A DNA stretch of 64,000 nucleotides from Bacteriovoracia bacterium (GTDB lineage Bacteria; Bdellovibrionota; Bacteriovoracia; Bacteriovoracales; Bacteriovoracaceae). This document shows positions 42,645-51,802 of the stretch, piece by piece; position 1 is the first letter of the stretch, and the number at the start of each line of letters is the position of its first letter. The stretch spans positions 248,001-312,000 of the forward strand of contig JAUIIL010000003.1 of NCBI GenBank assembly GCA_030431635.1, written 5' to 3'. The notes beneath the pieces were generated by a model. That model was given only the letters and a program-made list of their open reading frames with translations, was not told the origin of the DNA and ran no database searches. Position numbers and translations under genes: made by a program.

Positions 42645-44237
42645 TTGAACACTGCTCCAAAAAAAAATTTTGTTGTTTTTATTTCTTCTTTGAAAATGGC
42701 TTCGGCCACGCTTCTTAGTCGCATTATGGGATTAGTGCGAGAGCAGGTCATGGCTGCACTGTTTGGAGCTTCAGGTCTTACAGATGCATTTTTAGTTGCC
42801 TATCGAATTCCTAATCTCATGCGGGATTTATTCGCTGAAGGTGCTTTCTCAGCTGCTTTCGTTCCAACTTTTATTAAAGCAAGAGAGGAGTCTGAAGAGT
42901 CAGCTAAAAACTTACTATGGGCGTTATTTTTTCTGTTGCTTTTTGTCACAGGGGCCCTGTCATTAGGCATTTTTGTTTTTGCAGAAGAGTTTATCTTATT
43001 ATTTGCTCCAAGTTTTACTGAAGTTCCTCAAAAATTTGAAATAGCGGTTAACCTGACAAAGCTTATGGCCCCATACTTTTGCTTCATTTGCCTGGCAGCT
43101 TTATATATGGGGGCCCTTAATTCTTTAAAGGTTTTCTTTCTTCCCTCTCTCGCACCAGTTTTTTTTAACATTAGCATGATAGCTTCGATGCTTTTTCTCC
43201 CTTCATGGTTTGAAAGTATAGGGCAGCCAGCGGTTTATGCTTTAGGTATTGGGGTTTTAGTTGGTGGGTTTCTTCAAGGAGCTATTCAGCTTCCGGCTTT
43301 GATTGGAAGAGGATATTCTTTTCGAAAGCCAGAGAAGATTTTAACTTCAAAATCAAAAAGAGTGTTTAAACTTTTAGGACCTGGACTCATTGGCTTTGCA
43401 GCAACTCAACTCAATCTTATCGTGACAACGGTTTTGGCTTCTTCTGCTGCAGTAGGAGCTGTTTCTTGGCTAAGCTATAGCTTTCGGCTTTTTCAGTTAC
43501 CAGTTGGAATTCTAAGTGTCTCCATTGGTAATTCAAATCTTGTTCACTTTAGCGAATCTCTTAAAAAGAACAGAAAGGATGAAGCAATAGAGCATTTAAG
43601 TTCAAGTTATCTTTTAAGCTGGTTTGTTATTCTTCCTGCACTTGTGATTAGTTATTTTTATAGCGAACCCATTGTGTCCTTGGTGTTTCAAAGAGGGGCT
43701 TTCGGTGCCAACGATACAAAAATGACGGCGCTTGCTCTGAGTTTTTACGCTATCGGTTTACCTTTTTATTCCTTGGTGAAGCTTTTTGTTCCGGCTGCTT
43801 ACGCGCTTAATAAGCATAAAATGGCAGTTATCAGCTCTATTACATCCATTATTGGAAATATTGTCTTTTGTCTTTTGTTTGTCCCAAAGTACGGTTTTAG
43901 TATTCTTGCAGTTGGAACAACTCTTTCAATGTTTATTAATGCCAAAATACTTGGGATAACTCTTAGAAAAGAGCTCGCTCTTGGGGTTGGTTTTTTCTTT
44001 TCGATTCGTTGGTTCAAGTTGATAATTGCTGCTGTGCTAAGTAGTTTTTCAACTCTGCTCTTTAAAAAAATGTATTATAGCGGAAGTCAGGTTTTCTGGG
44101 AAAACGCAATTATTCTCATTATTGGGATGTTTATCGTTGCTTTTTCTTATATAATGGCCTTATATCTTCTAGGTGAACGTGAAATCATAGATCAGCTGTT
44201 TTCCAAGTTGAAGAGAAAGCTTGGGAAGAAGCGTTAA
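42645..44237 (+). CDS. murJ: lipid II flippase MurJ
   Basis: A 530-residue polytopic membrane protein of the MOP superfamily with about 14 helices. MASATLLSRIMGLVREQVMAALFGAS is the MurJ N-terminal signature (split here for brevity as SRIMGLVREQ then LFGASG), followed by AYRIPNLMRDLFAEGAFSAA. It moves lipid II across the inner membrane for peptidoglycan synthesis. A TTG start at 42645, with AAAAAGG upstream, fits best. The following gene starts 14 nt downstream. Confidence 0.95.
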   Translation: MNTAPKKNFVVFISSLKMASATLLSRIMGLVREQVMAALFGASGLTDAFLVAYRIPNLMRDLFAEGAFSAAFVPTFIKAREESEESAKNLLWALFFLLLFVTGALSLGIFVFAEEFILLFAPSFTEVPQKFEIAVNLTKLMAPYFCFICLAALYMGALNSLKVFFLPSLAPVFFNISMIASMLFLPSWFESIGQPAVYALGIGVLVGGFLQGAIQLPALIGRGYSFRKPEKILTSKSKRVFKLLGPGLIGFAATQLNLIVTTVLASSAAVGAVSWLSYSFRLFQLPVGILSVSIGNSNLVHFSESLKKNRKDEAIEHLSSSYLLSWFVILPALVISYFYSEPIVSLVFQRGAFGANDTKMTALALSFYAIGLPFYSLVKLFVPAAYALNKHKMAVISSITSIIGNIVFCLLFVPKYGFSILAVGTTLSMFINAKILGITLRKELALGVGFFFSIRWFKLIIAAVLSSFSTLLFKKMYYSGSQVFWENAIILIIGMFIVAFSYIMALYLLGEREIIDQLFSKLKRKLGKKR

Positions 44238-44251
44238 TATAAAGGAAAGAC

Positions 44252-44695
44252 ATGAGAACAGATTTTGAGACACTTATGGTTTTGGCTGGGTATACAATTA
44301 ACCATCTAAAAGAAAATAGGTTTATCGAGTTTCCTGTTGATAAAAGGATTGAATTAATTGATGCCTTGGCCACTGAGCTAGGTGTGAGTTTTTCAACTGA
44401 TGAAGATATAAAGCAACAAGCTATTGAAGAAGTAGAAGATAAGTTTGGTGAGGTTGAAGCCGAGGACATTACTGAAACGGAAATGTTTAACCACGCCAGG
44501 AAAGAAATTATTAAGTCGTTCCAAGGGGAGTCTATTTCTGGTCTCTATCTTGTTGAATCTCTGAATAATGTAGCCAATCGAGTAAAGGACTTTCTTCTTG
44601 AGTGTGAGCTCATTGACGATGTTTATTCTACTGATGAAGAAATTGTTCAATTTTTAATTGCAAAGATTAGAAGCTTTAACCCTCGTAGTCTTTAA
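44252..44695 (+). CDS. DUF507-like protein
   Basis: A 147-residue acidic, helical, cytoplasmic protein. The opening FETLMVLAGYTINHLKENRF and repeated helical blocks (about 1-60, 75-145) resemble DUF507, a small family of unknown function; the assignment is tentative. AAAGGAAA precedes the ATG. It lies 14 nt after murJ and is probably co-transcribed with it. Its 3' end overlaps the convergent gene by 20 nt, the longest convergent overlap in the window. Confidence 0.55.
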   Translation: MRTDFETLMVLAGYTINHLKENRFIEFPVDKRIELIDALATELGVSFSTDEDIKQQAIEEVEDKFGEVEAEDITETEMFNHARKEIIKSFQGESISGLYLVESLNNVANRVKDFLLECELIDDVYSTDEEIVQFLIAKIRSFNPRSL

Positions 44696-45257
44696 ATTCA
44701 ACTAAAGAGAGGGCTTCTTCAAAATAAGGGCCTTCAACACTTCCATTTAAAACTGAAGCCCAGCTTATAAAGCGGTAGCATCTGTTGTTTGAATCTTTCA
44801 TAAAGAGGCAATCATAATAAATTCTCTCTTGTTCGTTTTGGGTGGCCGTTCCTTCTATTCGAATAAACTCTGAAAATTCACTGGCGACTTCTTTGTTTTT
44901 AATAAGGTACTCTGAATTCTCGGTTATTTGTACTTCTGGTTCAGGGTCCATTTTTATTTTCTCTTCTTGAAGATGGGAGATAAGAATTTCAGCGGGATCT
45001 CTTTTTTCATCTTCATAGTAATGAAAAGTGCAGTACCAATCATAATGAGTGTCTGTACGCTCAAAACGCCAAAGCCGATCTTCTTTGAGTGTTTGTGTCC
45101 ACCAATTTGGAATAAAAAATTTTAATTGATGAAAAATGTAAGTTTTTGATTCATCCTTATAAGTTGATTTTTCGCTTCCAATCACAATGGCCAGATAGAT
45201 CAGAAAAAGAATAAATCCAATGAGGATGAGCCAATCAATAAGTAAAGACCAATTCAT
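44676..45257 (-). CDS. membrane-anchored protein of unknown function
   Basis: A 193-residue protein with one N-terminal transmembrane helix (about residues 5-26, LIDWLILIGFILFLIYLAIVI). The rest is soluble, acidic and aromatic-rich (KFFIPNWWTQTLKEDRLWRF, then THYDWYCTFHYY), likely exposed outside the inner membrane. No family recognised. It converges on the DUF507-like gene. Confidence 0.65.
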   Translation of the reverse strand: MNWSLLIDWLILIGFILFLIYLAIVIGSEKSTYKDESKTYIFHQLKFFIPNWWTQTLKEDRLWRFERTDTHYDWYCTFHYYEDEKRDPAEILISHLQEEKIKMDPEPEVQITENSEYLIKNKEVASEFSEFIRIEGTATQNEQERIYYDCLFMKDSNNRCYRFISWASVLNGSVEGPYFEEALSLVEFKDYEG

Positions 45258-45325
45258 AGACTCAAGAATACTCCTAAAATCTCTTAAATTAAAGAGAGGG
45301 GGTTAAAACACCGAAAAACAATCTG

Positions 45326-46258
45326 ATGAAGTTTTCTATTAAGTTCATATTTTTTCTCTTCTCTTCTTACTGTGCTTTTGGAGCTCCCAATATTTCCTAT
45401 TATTGTGATCAGATAGAAGGAAAGGTCTTAGGAATTTCTGAGTGGAATTTCTATGAACTAGACTCTCAGTCTTGTTACAAAATGATGTGTGAGAGCGAAA
45501 GGCCCCTTAAGATTTTAGGTTCAAGAGAGGGAGAGGATGTGAGTTTTCATAGAGCTGATGAGAGAACGGTTGAGTTTCTCGTTTGCCAAGATGGCCAAAA
45601 AGAATATTCTCACAAAGATCTAAAAGTTAACTTCTCCTATGTTCATTTTGACTTATCACTCGGTAAAATCGAGACGTTTTTCTTAAAAGAGAGTGAACCT
45701 TGTTTTAAGCAGTGCTCACCCTCTGATAAAAACTCTTCTGATTATGATTGTAAGCACTGTATGCGAAAGAATTATTATCCTAAATTAACAGATGTCTCTT
45801 TTTTACTATCAACTTATTTTAAGGCATCTGAGTGCATGAGCTACTACACAAAAGAAAAATGCTCTGAGCAAAGAACACCGGCTGAGATTGTTGGGCCCAA
45901 TGTCTTTGTTATTGAAGATGTTATTGAAGAGATGTGGTGTGAGATAACAGAAAATGCAAAAGAAGTGAGTTGTAAGGGAAGAGGTTACGTTAAAGGGGAA
46001 GAAAAACTTAAAGAGTATTTTATTCAAGTTCCTTTTACTGTACCGACAGAGTTTGCTTATAAAGACTCAGATTTTTCAGAGAAAACAGATATTCAACTCA
46101 TTTGCTTAAATACTGGAAAAACTCCTTTCGACCTGAACTATCAATATATTTCTTGTAGTGATGGTGTGGTTTATAAACTCAAAGATGAAACTTCAAGAGC
46201 TTCTCAGGCTCCACAAAACTTTGATGGAGCAAGACTTCCTGCCGGTAAAAGTGAATAG
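45326..46258 (+). CDS. exported cysteine-rich protein, paralogue of the next gene
   Basis: A 310-residue protein with a Sec signal (FIFFLFSSYCAFGA). It has about 18 cysteines. Two blocks match the following gene: YYCDQIEGKVLGISEWN with C.KMMCE near residues 25-55, and CFKQCSPSDK...CKHC near residues 130-150. The disulfide-rich layout suggests an envelope or extracellular protein. No known domain recognised. No clear ribosome site before the ATG. The C-terminal region is polar and ends in a disordered-looking tail. Confidence 0.7.
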   Translation: MKFSIKFIFFLFSSYCAFGAPNISYYCDQIEGKVLGISEWNFYELDSQSCYKMMCESERPLKILGSREGEDVSFHRADERTVEFLVCQDGQKEYSHKDLKVNFSYVHFDLSLGKIETFFLKESEPCFKQCSPSDKNSSDYDCKHCMRKNYYPKLTDVSFLLSTYFKASECMSYYTKEKCSEQRTPAEIVGPNVFVIEDVIEEMWCEITENAKEVSCKGRGYVKGEEKLKEYFIQVPFTVPTEFAYKDSDFSEKTDIQLICLNTGKTPFDLNYQYISCSDGVVYKLKDETSRASQAPQNFDGARLPAGKSE

Positions 46259-46353
46259 TTTCAAGAAGTTAAGTAATAAATAAAATTCCTACTAAAGAAA
46301 TTAGTTAGAAAAGTCGATAGAACTTTGAGAGAACATGAAACCTAAGAGTGGAT

Positions 46354-48192
46354 ATGAGAAATTTATTATTACTACTTTCCTTTGCTTTTATTACTCATAA
46401 TGCGTTTGCGCAGGTTAAGACTTATGAAGAAGCTGGTTTGTCTTACGAGCAAGCAACATATTTCTGTGAAATAATAACAGGGAAACTCGTTGAGTCTGAT
46501 TACTACAAAACAGAAAAAAGCAGCAAGGAGTATGGTTGTTATCTCTACAACTGTGAGGGGTGGAGTGAGACAGCTTACAAAAATGCAAAAGAAAGCGGAG
46601 AATACAACCTTGATGGAGTCGCAGTTCGTTACCGAATCTGTTTTGATATTCAAGAGCTAGTTGAAAAAAGTAAAGACGATAGAATCCAAAAAGCAAAAAC
46701 AAAAGCAGAAAGAGATCGATTAGAAAGAGAAGCTGGAAGACTTTATCTCGAGCAAAACCCTAACTGGAGACCAGGAACACAAATTGTCATTGGGACAACT
46801 GGAAATCCTGACGGACCAGGGACAAACTCTCATGTCTATACAACAACAGGTACTGGAGTAGATGATGATCTTGTCTATACAAGTCAGAAAAAACGCTACT
46901 CTTTTAATGGAGCAGAAGTTCCTTATGATCATTACTGTTATACAAGTAAAAAATGTAAGCCAGGTAAGGAAGAGAGACAAAAATGTCAAAAATGTTTAAG
47001 TGATCCAAGATGGAAGAAAGTAAGTGTGAGTACAACAACTACTTCTTCAGGAAATCCAAGTACATCAGGTACTGGAAAATACAGGCAGCACGAGCAAACA
47101 GACTACGATCCTGACCGCGGGGGTAAGGGTGGTAGAGGTCGTTATGATGATGACTACTATGATAGAAGAAGCGATAGAGATTATAGAGGTCGTGATTATG
47201 ATGATTGGAAAAAAAGAAGAAACTCCAACTGTGATCTTTACGGTATAGGTTGTTTTGATGAGCGTGACACAGATTATTTAAACAGAAGGTATCACTCTAA
47301 TGCGGGAGCAGCAGGAACTTGTTTAACTGGATTTTGTCAGCAATCAAAAACAGCACAAATTATGAATGGTGCTGGAAATATCTTACTTGGAGCTGGAACT
47401 TTTCTAGGCCCATTATTTTCTTCTAATAATATGAGAAGAGCGGTTGAAGCTCAGTCTAATGCTTATATGCATAATTCAAATAATGCTCTCACTGCAAGTA
47501 TTTATGCTAACGATACTCGTCTTGCTGGTTATAAAGCAGGTCTTAATGCTTGTATTGGGCATAGAGAAGGGTATTGGGATAGATTAACTGAGCAAGAATA
47601 TGGTCTTCCTGAGTGGACTGAGCCTGAGTGTAATGGGTATGGAATCGATCAGTTTGCTGGTTATAACGGATATTATAATGGAAACCTAGGGCTTTATAAC
47701 CCAATTCTTGGACAAGGTTTTACAGGTGGTTTTGCCTCTACTGCTTTAAGTCCTTGGTTTAATTCTGGATTAAATGGAAACTTTGGGAATCCATCTTGTA
47801 TGTGTATATCAGCGCCTTGTAATTGTGGAAGTATTGGTGGAGGAGTGAATAACTTTTTTGGCCCTCAATGGGGGAATCAAGGCTGGGGTAATGCTGGTCT
47901 TAACTTTAATGCTGGCTTGAATGTAAACCCTTTTATGAATTATGGTTCAACAGGAGCTTTTAACCCTAACTTTTACGGAAACTCTGGCGGGGCTTTCTGG
48001 AATGGCGGGGCCAATTTCAACGCTGGAATTAATACTGGTGGTAATCAATTTTGGAATAACGGCGGAGTAGGAAATCCTTATGCTGGCCAATCATATATGA
48101 TTGACCAACAAATGAATATGAATGCTCTCCAAAACCAGCAAATGGGCATGTGGGGACAACAAAGCTATGGACCTTTCTTTGGGGTTCCTTAG
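46354..48192 (+). CDS. exported cysteine-rich protein with Gly/Asn-rich C-terminal tail
   Basis: About 612 residues from ATG 46354; a GTG two codons earlier (46348) is an alternative. Sec signal MRNLLLLLSFAFITHNAFA. The N-terminal third repeats the cysteine blocks of the preceding gene: YFCEIITGKLVESDYY...CYLYNCE, then CYTSKKCKPGKEERQKCQKC. A basic, Arg/Asp/Tyr-rich stretch follows (about 250-300). From about 400 to the end the protein is dominated by Gly, Asn, Phe and Gln (for example NGGANFNAGINTGGNQFW), like low-complexity adhesive or amyloid-type surface tails. No family recognised. Confidence 0.75.
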   Translation: MRNLLLLLSFAFITHNAFAQVKTYEEAGLSYEQATYFCEIITGKLVESDYYKTEKSSKEYGCYLYNCEGWSETAYKNAKESGEYNLDGVAVRYRICFDIQELVEKSKDDRIQKAKTKAERDRLEREAGRLYLEQNPNWRPGTQIVIGTTGNPDGPGTNSHVYTTTGTGVDDDLVYTSQKKRYSFNGAEVPYDHYCYTSKKCKPGKEERQKCQKCLSDPRWKKVSVSTTTTSSGNPSTSGTGKYRQHEQTDYDPDRGGKGGRGRYDDDYYDRRSDRDYRGRDYDDWKKRRNSNCDLYGIGCFDERDTDYLNRRYHSNAGAAGTCLTGFCQQSKTAQIMNGAGNILLGAGTFLGPLFSSNNMRRAVEAQSNAYMHNSNNALTASIYANDTRLAGYKAGLNACIGHREGYWDRLTEQEYGLPEWTEPECNGYGIDQFAGYNGYYNGNLGLYNPILGQGFTGGFASTALSPWFNSGLNGNFGNPSCMCISAPCNCGSIGGGVNNFFGPQWGNQGWGNAGLNFNAGLNVNPFMNYGSTGAFNPNFYGNSGGAFWNGGANFNAGINTGGNQFWNNGGVGNPYAGQSYMIDQQMNMNALQNQQMGMWGQQSYGPFFGVP

Positions 48193-48196
48193 AAGT

Positions 48197-48604
48197 CTAT
48201 TTGTTGTGAACTAAGGTTTTAATTTCGCTGTTAAATAAAACTTCAATCTTATCATTATCAACGATGGCCTGGACGATACCCGGGCCAAATTTTTTGTGAT
48301 CGATAACATCACCTTCTTTAAAGCTTCCTTTAGTTGTGTAAGGTGAGCTTTCACCTTTAGATTTGGCCATCTCTTGTTTCCATAACTCTGGTACTGGAAT
48401 AGTAGAGCTTTTTCTTCTCTTGGCCGCAACAGTTCTTTTTTTGGCCGTAGGAGCGCTTTTAAAACTGTGACTAGCTTTACAGGTATTACATTGGACTCTT
48501 CCTGGAAGAGTGGCGGTTTTCATAGTTTCTATAGTATGCGATAAAGTAAGCTTGCATTTTCCACAATAGGACAGAACATCTTTTCCCACAGAATATTGAC
48601 TCAT
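48197..48604 (-). CDS. zinc-ribbon protein with PcrA-C-terminal-like domain
   Basis: About 135 residues from ATG 48604, behind AAAGGA. The N-terminal half has two CxxC pairs (CGKC at about 14-17 and CNTC at about 39-42) that can form a zinc ribbon. A basic linker follows. The C-terminus (GDVIDHKKFGPGIVQAIVDNDKIEVLF) resembles the Tudor-like tail of PcrA/UvrD, which binds RNA polymerase. A transcription-linked role is possible but not shown. It converges on the preceding gene with a 4-nt gap. Confidence 0.65.
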   Translation of the reverse strand: MSQYSVGKDVLSYCGKCKLTLSHTIETMKTATLPGRVQCNTCKASHSFKSAPTAKKRTVAAKRRKSSTIPVPELWKQEMAKSKGESSPYTTKGSFKEGDVIDHKKFGPGIVQAIVDNDKIEVLFNSEIKTLVHNK

Positions 48605-48668
48605 TTGTTTTCCTTTATTTGGTAAGTTCAAAAAGAATGGAAATTATAGTATCAATTATATCAGGACT

Positions 48669-50552
48669 ATGAATACAGTAAAGAAAACAAAAAGAGGCAT
48701 TTATTTACTAGATAAGGCCAAAACATTACCCGAAGTAGCAGGGTGTTATTTAATGAAGAGCACTTCGGATAAGATTCTTTATGTTGGTAAGGCAAAAAAC
48801 TTAAAAAAAAGAGTGAAAAGCTACTTTGACTCATCAGCTAAAACTCTTAAAACAACTTTTTTAGTATCGCATATTCATGATTTCGAATTCATTGTGACTC
48901 AAACTGATGCAGAAGCTCTTGTTCTTGAAAACAATCTCATCAAAGAGCATTCACCTAAGTACAACGTTAGAATGAAGGACGATAAATCTTATCCCTACAT
49001 TGTGATTGATACAGATGAGCCTTTTCCTAGAGTTAAATATTTAAGAAGACCCCAAAGAAAAAATGGTCGGATATTTTTTGGCCCTTTTCCCTACGGTGCA
49101 AGTGTTTCTCAGTTGGCAAAAGTTTTAACTAAAACGTTTAAGTTAAGAGATTGTACTTTAAGCGAAATGAAAAGACGCAAAAAACCATGTTTACTTTATC
49201 AAATGAATCAATGTAGTGCCCCTTGTGTTGATTACATAAGTGAAGAGAATTACGATAGAGAGTTAAGTAAAGTGAAAGATATTCTTTTGGCCAAAAATAA
49301 AGCGAAAAAAGTCATTCGTGAAGTCCACGAACAAATGATGAATCTCGCAACAAAAGAGGAATTTGAAAAGGCTTCTATCATTAGAGATCACCTGGAGGTT
49401 TTTCAAAATTATATCGAAAATACTCAAAAACAGAATGTCGAATTTATTAAAGATGAAAAGGATGTTGATATTATTGCTTACTACGCAGGAGAGGAAGAAA
49501 TCGATATAAGTATTTACATGGTTCGTTCAGGTCTTCTTATCGGTCAAAAAAATCTCTCTTTCTTAAACTCTGGTCTTATTGAAAATACTGAAAGTGAAGT
49601 TATTTCTTATTTAATGCAGTACTATACTCAAACAGCTGAAATCCTTCCTCAGTATATCTACAGTGACTTTGAAGAAGACAATATCTCTTTATTTGAAAAA
49701 GCTCTTAATACTTCTTTAGAGCGAGAGATGAAAATAAAAATCCCCAAAGGGCGCTTTAGAGAAATTTATCAGTTAACTCAGACTCACGCTCAGGAAGCCC
49801 AAAGAGTGAGAATGGAGAATCAAGAAAGTGTTTTTGTGGCCCTCAATAAACTTCAAGCACTTCTCTCGCTAAAAGAGAGACCACGAGTCATAGAGTGCTA
49901 TGATGTGGCCATATGGCAAGGAAGTTCACCAACAGCTTCTCAAATTGTTTTTACAGATGGAAAGCCAGATAAAAATAAGTACCGCTACTATCATCTTCAA
50001 GAAAGAGAAGAGGGCAATAACGATTTTGCAATGATGAAAGAGGTGATCTCAAGAAGAATTGAGCATGATGATTTACCAGATCTTTTTCTTATTGATGGAG
50101 GAAAAGCTCAGGTTAGTGTGGTTTGTGCTGTTTTAAAAGAACTTAATAAAGAAATACCTGTTGTTGGAATAGCGAAAGCTAAAACTTTAGCAGAGAAGGA
50201 CTACAAAAAAAATAATGAAAAAACTCAAGAAAGACTCATTATTCCGGGAAGGGCCAATCCTTTTTTTCTTGAAAAAAGTCCTTCTTTATTAAAACTCTGT
50301 GTGGCCATGAGAGATGAGGCCCATCGTTTTTCTAGAAAGCTTCATCATAAGCAGGAGAAAAAAAGATTGTTTCATTCTTGGCTTGATGAGGTTGAAGGAA
50401 TAGGAAATAAAACAAAGCAAAAAATTATGCGGCATAAACATTTTTCAAAAGAAAGTATGCGTGAGTTAAGTGCGGAACATTTGGCCGCTCTTTTTGGTAT
50501 CCAGAAGTCTGCGGCCCAAAGAATCAAAAACTATTTAGAAAAACTAATTTAA
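48669..50552 (+). CDS. uvrC: excinuclease ABC subunit C
   Basis: A 627-residue UvrC, the incising subunit in nucleotide excision repair. The N-terminal GIY-YIG nuclease has GCYLMKSTSDKILYVGKAKNLKKR. A cysteine cluster CxLYQMNQCSAPC follows, then a UVR motif (ATKEEFEKASIIRDHLE), the RNase H-like nuclease with the DxxxWQGSS region, and a C-terminal helix-hairpin-helix (EGIGNKTKQKIMRHK). Length and order are standard. The 3' end overlaps a small convergent zinc-finger gene by 9 nt. Confidence 0.96.
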   Translation: MNTVKKTKRGIYLLDKAKTLPEVAGCYLMKSTSDKILYVGKAKNLKKRVKSYFDSSAKTLKTTFLVSHIHDFEFIVTQTDAEALVLENNLIKEHSPKYNVRMKDDKSYPYIVIDTDEPFPRVKYLRRPQRKNGRIFFGPFPYGASVSQLAKVLTKTFKLRDCTLSEMKRRKKPCLLYQMNQCSAPCVDYISEENYDRELSKVKDILLAKNKAKKVIREVHEQMMNLATKEEFEKASIIRDHLEVFQNYIENTQKQNVEFIKDEKDVDIIAYYAGEEEIDISIYMVRSGLLIGQKNLSFLNSGLIENTESEVISYLMQYYTQTAEILPQYIYSDFEEDNISLFEKALNTSLEREMKIKIPKGRFREIYQLTQTHAQEAQRVRMENQESVFVALNKLQALLSLKERPRVIECYDVAIWQGSSPTASQIVFTDGKPDKNKYRYYHLQEREEGNNDFAMMKEVISRRIEHDDLPDLFLIDGGKAQVSVVCAVLKELNKEIPVVGIAKAKTLAEKDYKKNNEKTQERLIIPGRANPFFLEKSPSLLKLCVAMRDEAHRFSRKLHHKQEKKRLFHSWLDEVEGIGNKTKQKIMRHKHFSKESMRELSAEHLAALFGIQKSAAQRIKNYLEKLI

Positions 50553-50750
50553 AATATGAATCACTTTTCGGTTACCTTCACCACACTCCATACAGCGTGC
50601 GGTTTCTTGAACGAGAAGGTTTTTATAATCAGGCAGGTGGCTAAGTAGTAATTTAGAGCCACATATACTACATTCATCTATTGTTCTTTTGACTTCTTCC
50701 ACTGTTCCAAAATATTCTTCGAATTTTTCAAATTTCACATCAGAATCCAT
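50544..50750 (-). CDS. small zinc-finger-like protein
   Basis: A 68-residue protein with two cysteine pairs: CSICGSKL near residue 27 and CMECGEGN near residue 54, the spacing of a small zinc ribbon. The spacer contains SHLPDYKNLLVQETARCMECG. AAAGGAAG precedes the ATG. No known family. Because it is short and overlaps uvrC at its 3' end, its reality rests on the ribosome site and the paired CxxC motifs. Confidence 0.65.
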   Translation of the reverse strand: MDSDVKFEKFEEYFGTVEEVKRTIDECSICGSKLLLSHLPDYKNLLVQETARCMECGEGNRKVIHILN

Positions 50751-50874
50751 AGTAATCTTCCTTTGTAACTGACTAACTATTAACTATTTCGGTGTAAATT
50801 TAGGGGAGCTTGATAGATTCAAAGGAAAATTTAGGGTGGGAAAAACACGCCTGTCATGATATTTGCTCTTAGGT

Positions 50875-51732
50875 ATGGAAGAGTTATACAAATCACAGCT
50901 AAAAAAAATGCGCCTCGAGTCAAGTTCTAAGAGTTATTCTGATGCTCTTTTTTCTTCAATTGGTTGGGAATTGACCAAAAAGCAGACCTTGGAGAAAACC
51001 GAATCCCATGAAGCCCCTTTATCTGTAGAAAAAGGTCAGGTCATGGAGTCTTTTCAAAAGTACTCAGAGGAGAAAATTAAAGAGGAAGGAAAAATTGAGT
51101 TTAATGGTGGGGTAATTACGTTTAAAAAACCTCTGCCGTCTCATTATAATGGGGAGCAACCTGGAAATGTGAAGTTTCTTGATTTTGAAAAACTCTTTCA
51201 AAAAGGAATTGAACTCTATGGTGAATCAATCATGAAGATTCGCTATCAGCAGTCTTGTTCTCCTGGAATTAAGATTCTTTTTGTCACTGATAAATTTAGT
51301 CAAGAAGCTCTTTCGGAGGGGACCCCTGTTCGCCAAATGCTTTCTTGTTTTTTTGAAGAAGAAGTGAATACTCTTTTTGAAAAAATGATTTCAGCGATGA
51401 AGCTTAGCGTGGATGATGTTTTAATTAGTAAAAGCTCAAGTGATGAGAATGAAACCGAGTTTTTAAATCAGGAAATCCTTTATTACCGTCCTAGATTTGT
51501 GATGACTCTAGGAGCAAGTAGTTCAAACCGAGTTCTTGGCATAAAAGAGAGGCTATCAAATATTCACGGACAATTTTTTAAAAGAGTTTTTAATAAGGAT
51601 GATATTAATGAGTTTCAATTTGTTGTCTGCCCTTTATTTAATCCCGAATTCCTTCTCATTAATCCCAACATGAAAAGAACAGCCTGGAGCGATATGCAAA
51701 AGGTGATGAAGGAACTCGGTCAAAAAGTTTAG
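50875..51732 (+). CDS. degenerate uracil-DNA-glycosylase-like fold protein
   Basis: About 285 residues from ATG 50875 (an upstream TTG at 50863 is possible). The N-terminal 100 residues are helical and charged. Residues about 130-285 follow the family-4/5 UDG layout: GIKILFVTDKFSQEALSEGTPVRQML, VDDVLISK, YYRPRFVMTLGASSSNRVLG, then NPEFLLINPNMKRTAWSDM. The catalytic GExPG motif is replaced by TDKFS and the HPS loop by NPE, so a normal glycosylase reaction is unlikely. It may bind DNA or nucleotides. It precedes the SpoIID gene by 70 nt. Confidence 0.6.
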   Translation: MEELYKSQLKKMRLESSSKSYSDALFSSIGWELTKKQTLEKTESHEAPLSVEKGQVMESFQKYSEEKIKEEGKIEFNGGVITFKKPLPSHYNGEQPGNVKFLDFEKLFQKGIELYGESIMKIRYQQSCSPGIKILFVTDKFSQEALSEGTPVRQMLSCFFEEEVNTLFEKMISAMKLSVDDVLISKSSSDENETEFLNQEILYYRPRFVMTLGASSSNRVLGIKERLSNIHGQFFKRVFNKDDINEFQFVVCPLFNPEFLLINPNMKRTAWSDMQKVMKELGQKV

Positions 51733-51734
51733 CA

Positions 51735-51763
51735 TTGAATAGAATCCAGTTTTTCCTTACAAT
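51735..51763 (+). promoter_or_regulatory. sigma-70-type promoter of the SpoIID-amidase pair
   Basis: TTGAAT (51735-51740) and TACAAT (51758-51763) are separated by exactly 17 nt, about 40 nt before the GTG start of the SpoIID gene. Confidence 0.5.
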
Positions 51764-51802
51764 ACTATAGTAGTACCGTTAATTCCACGGAGTGAGGAAT
51801 TA

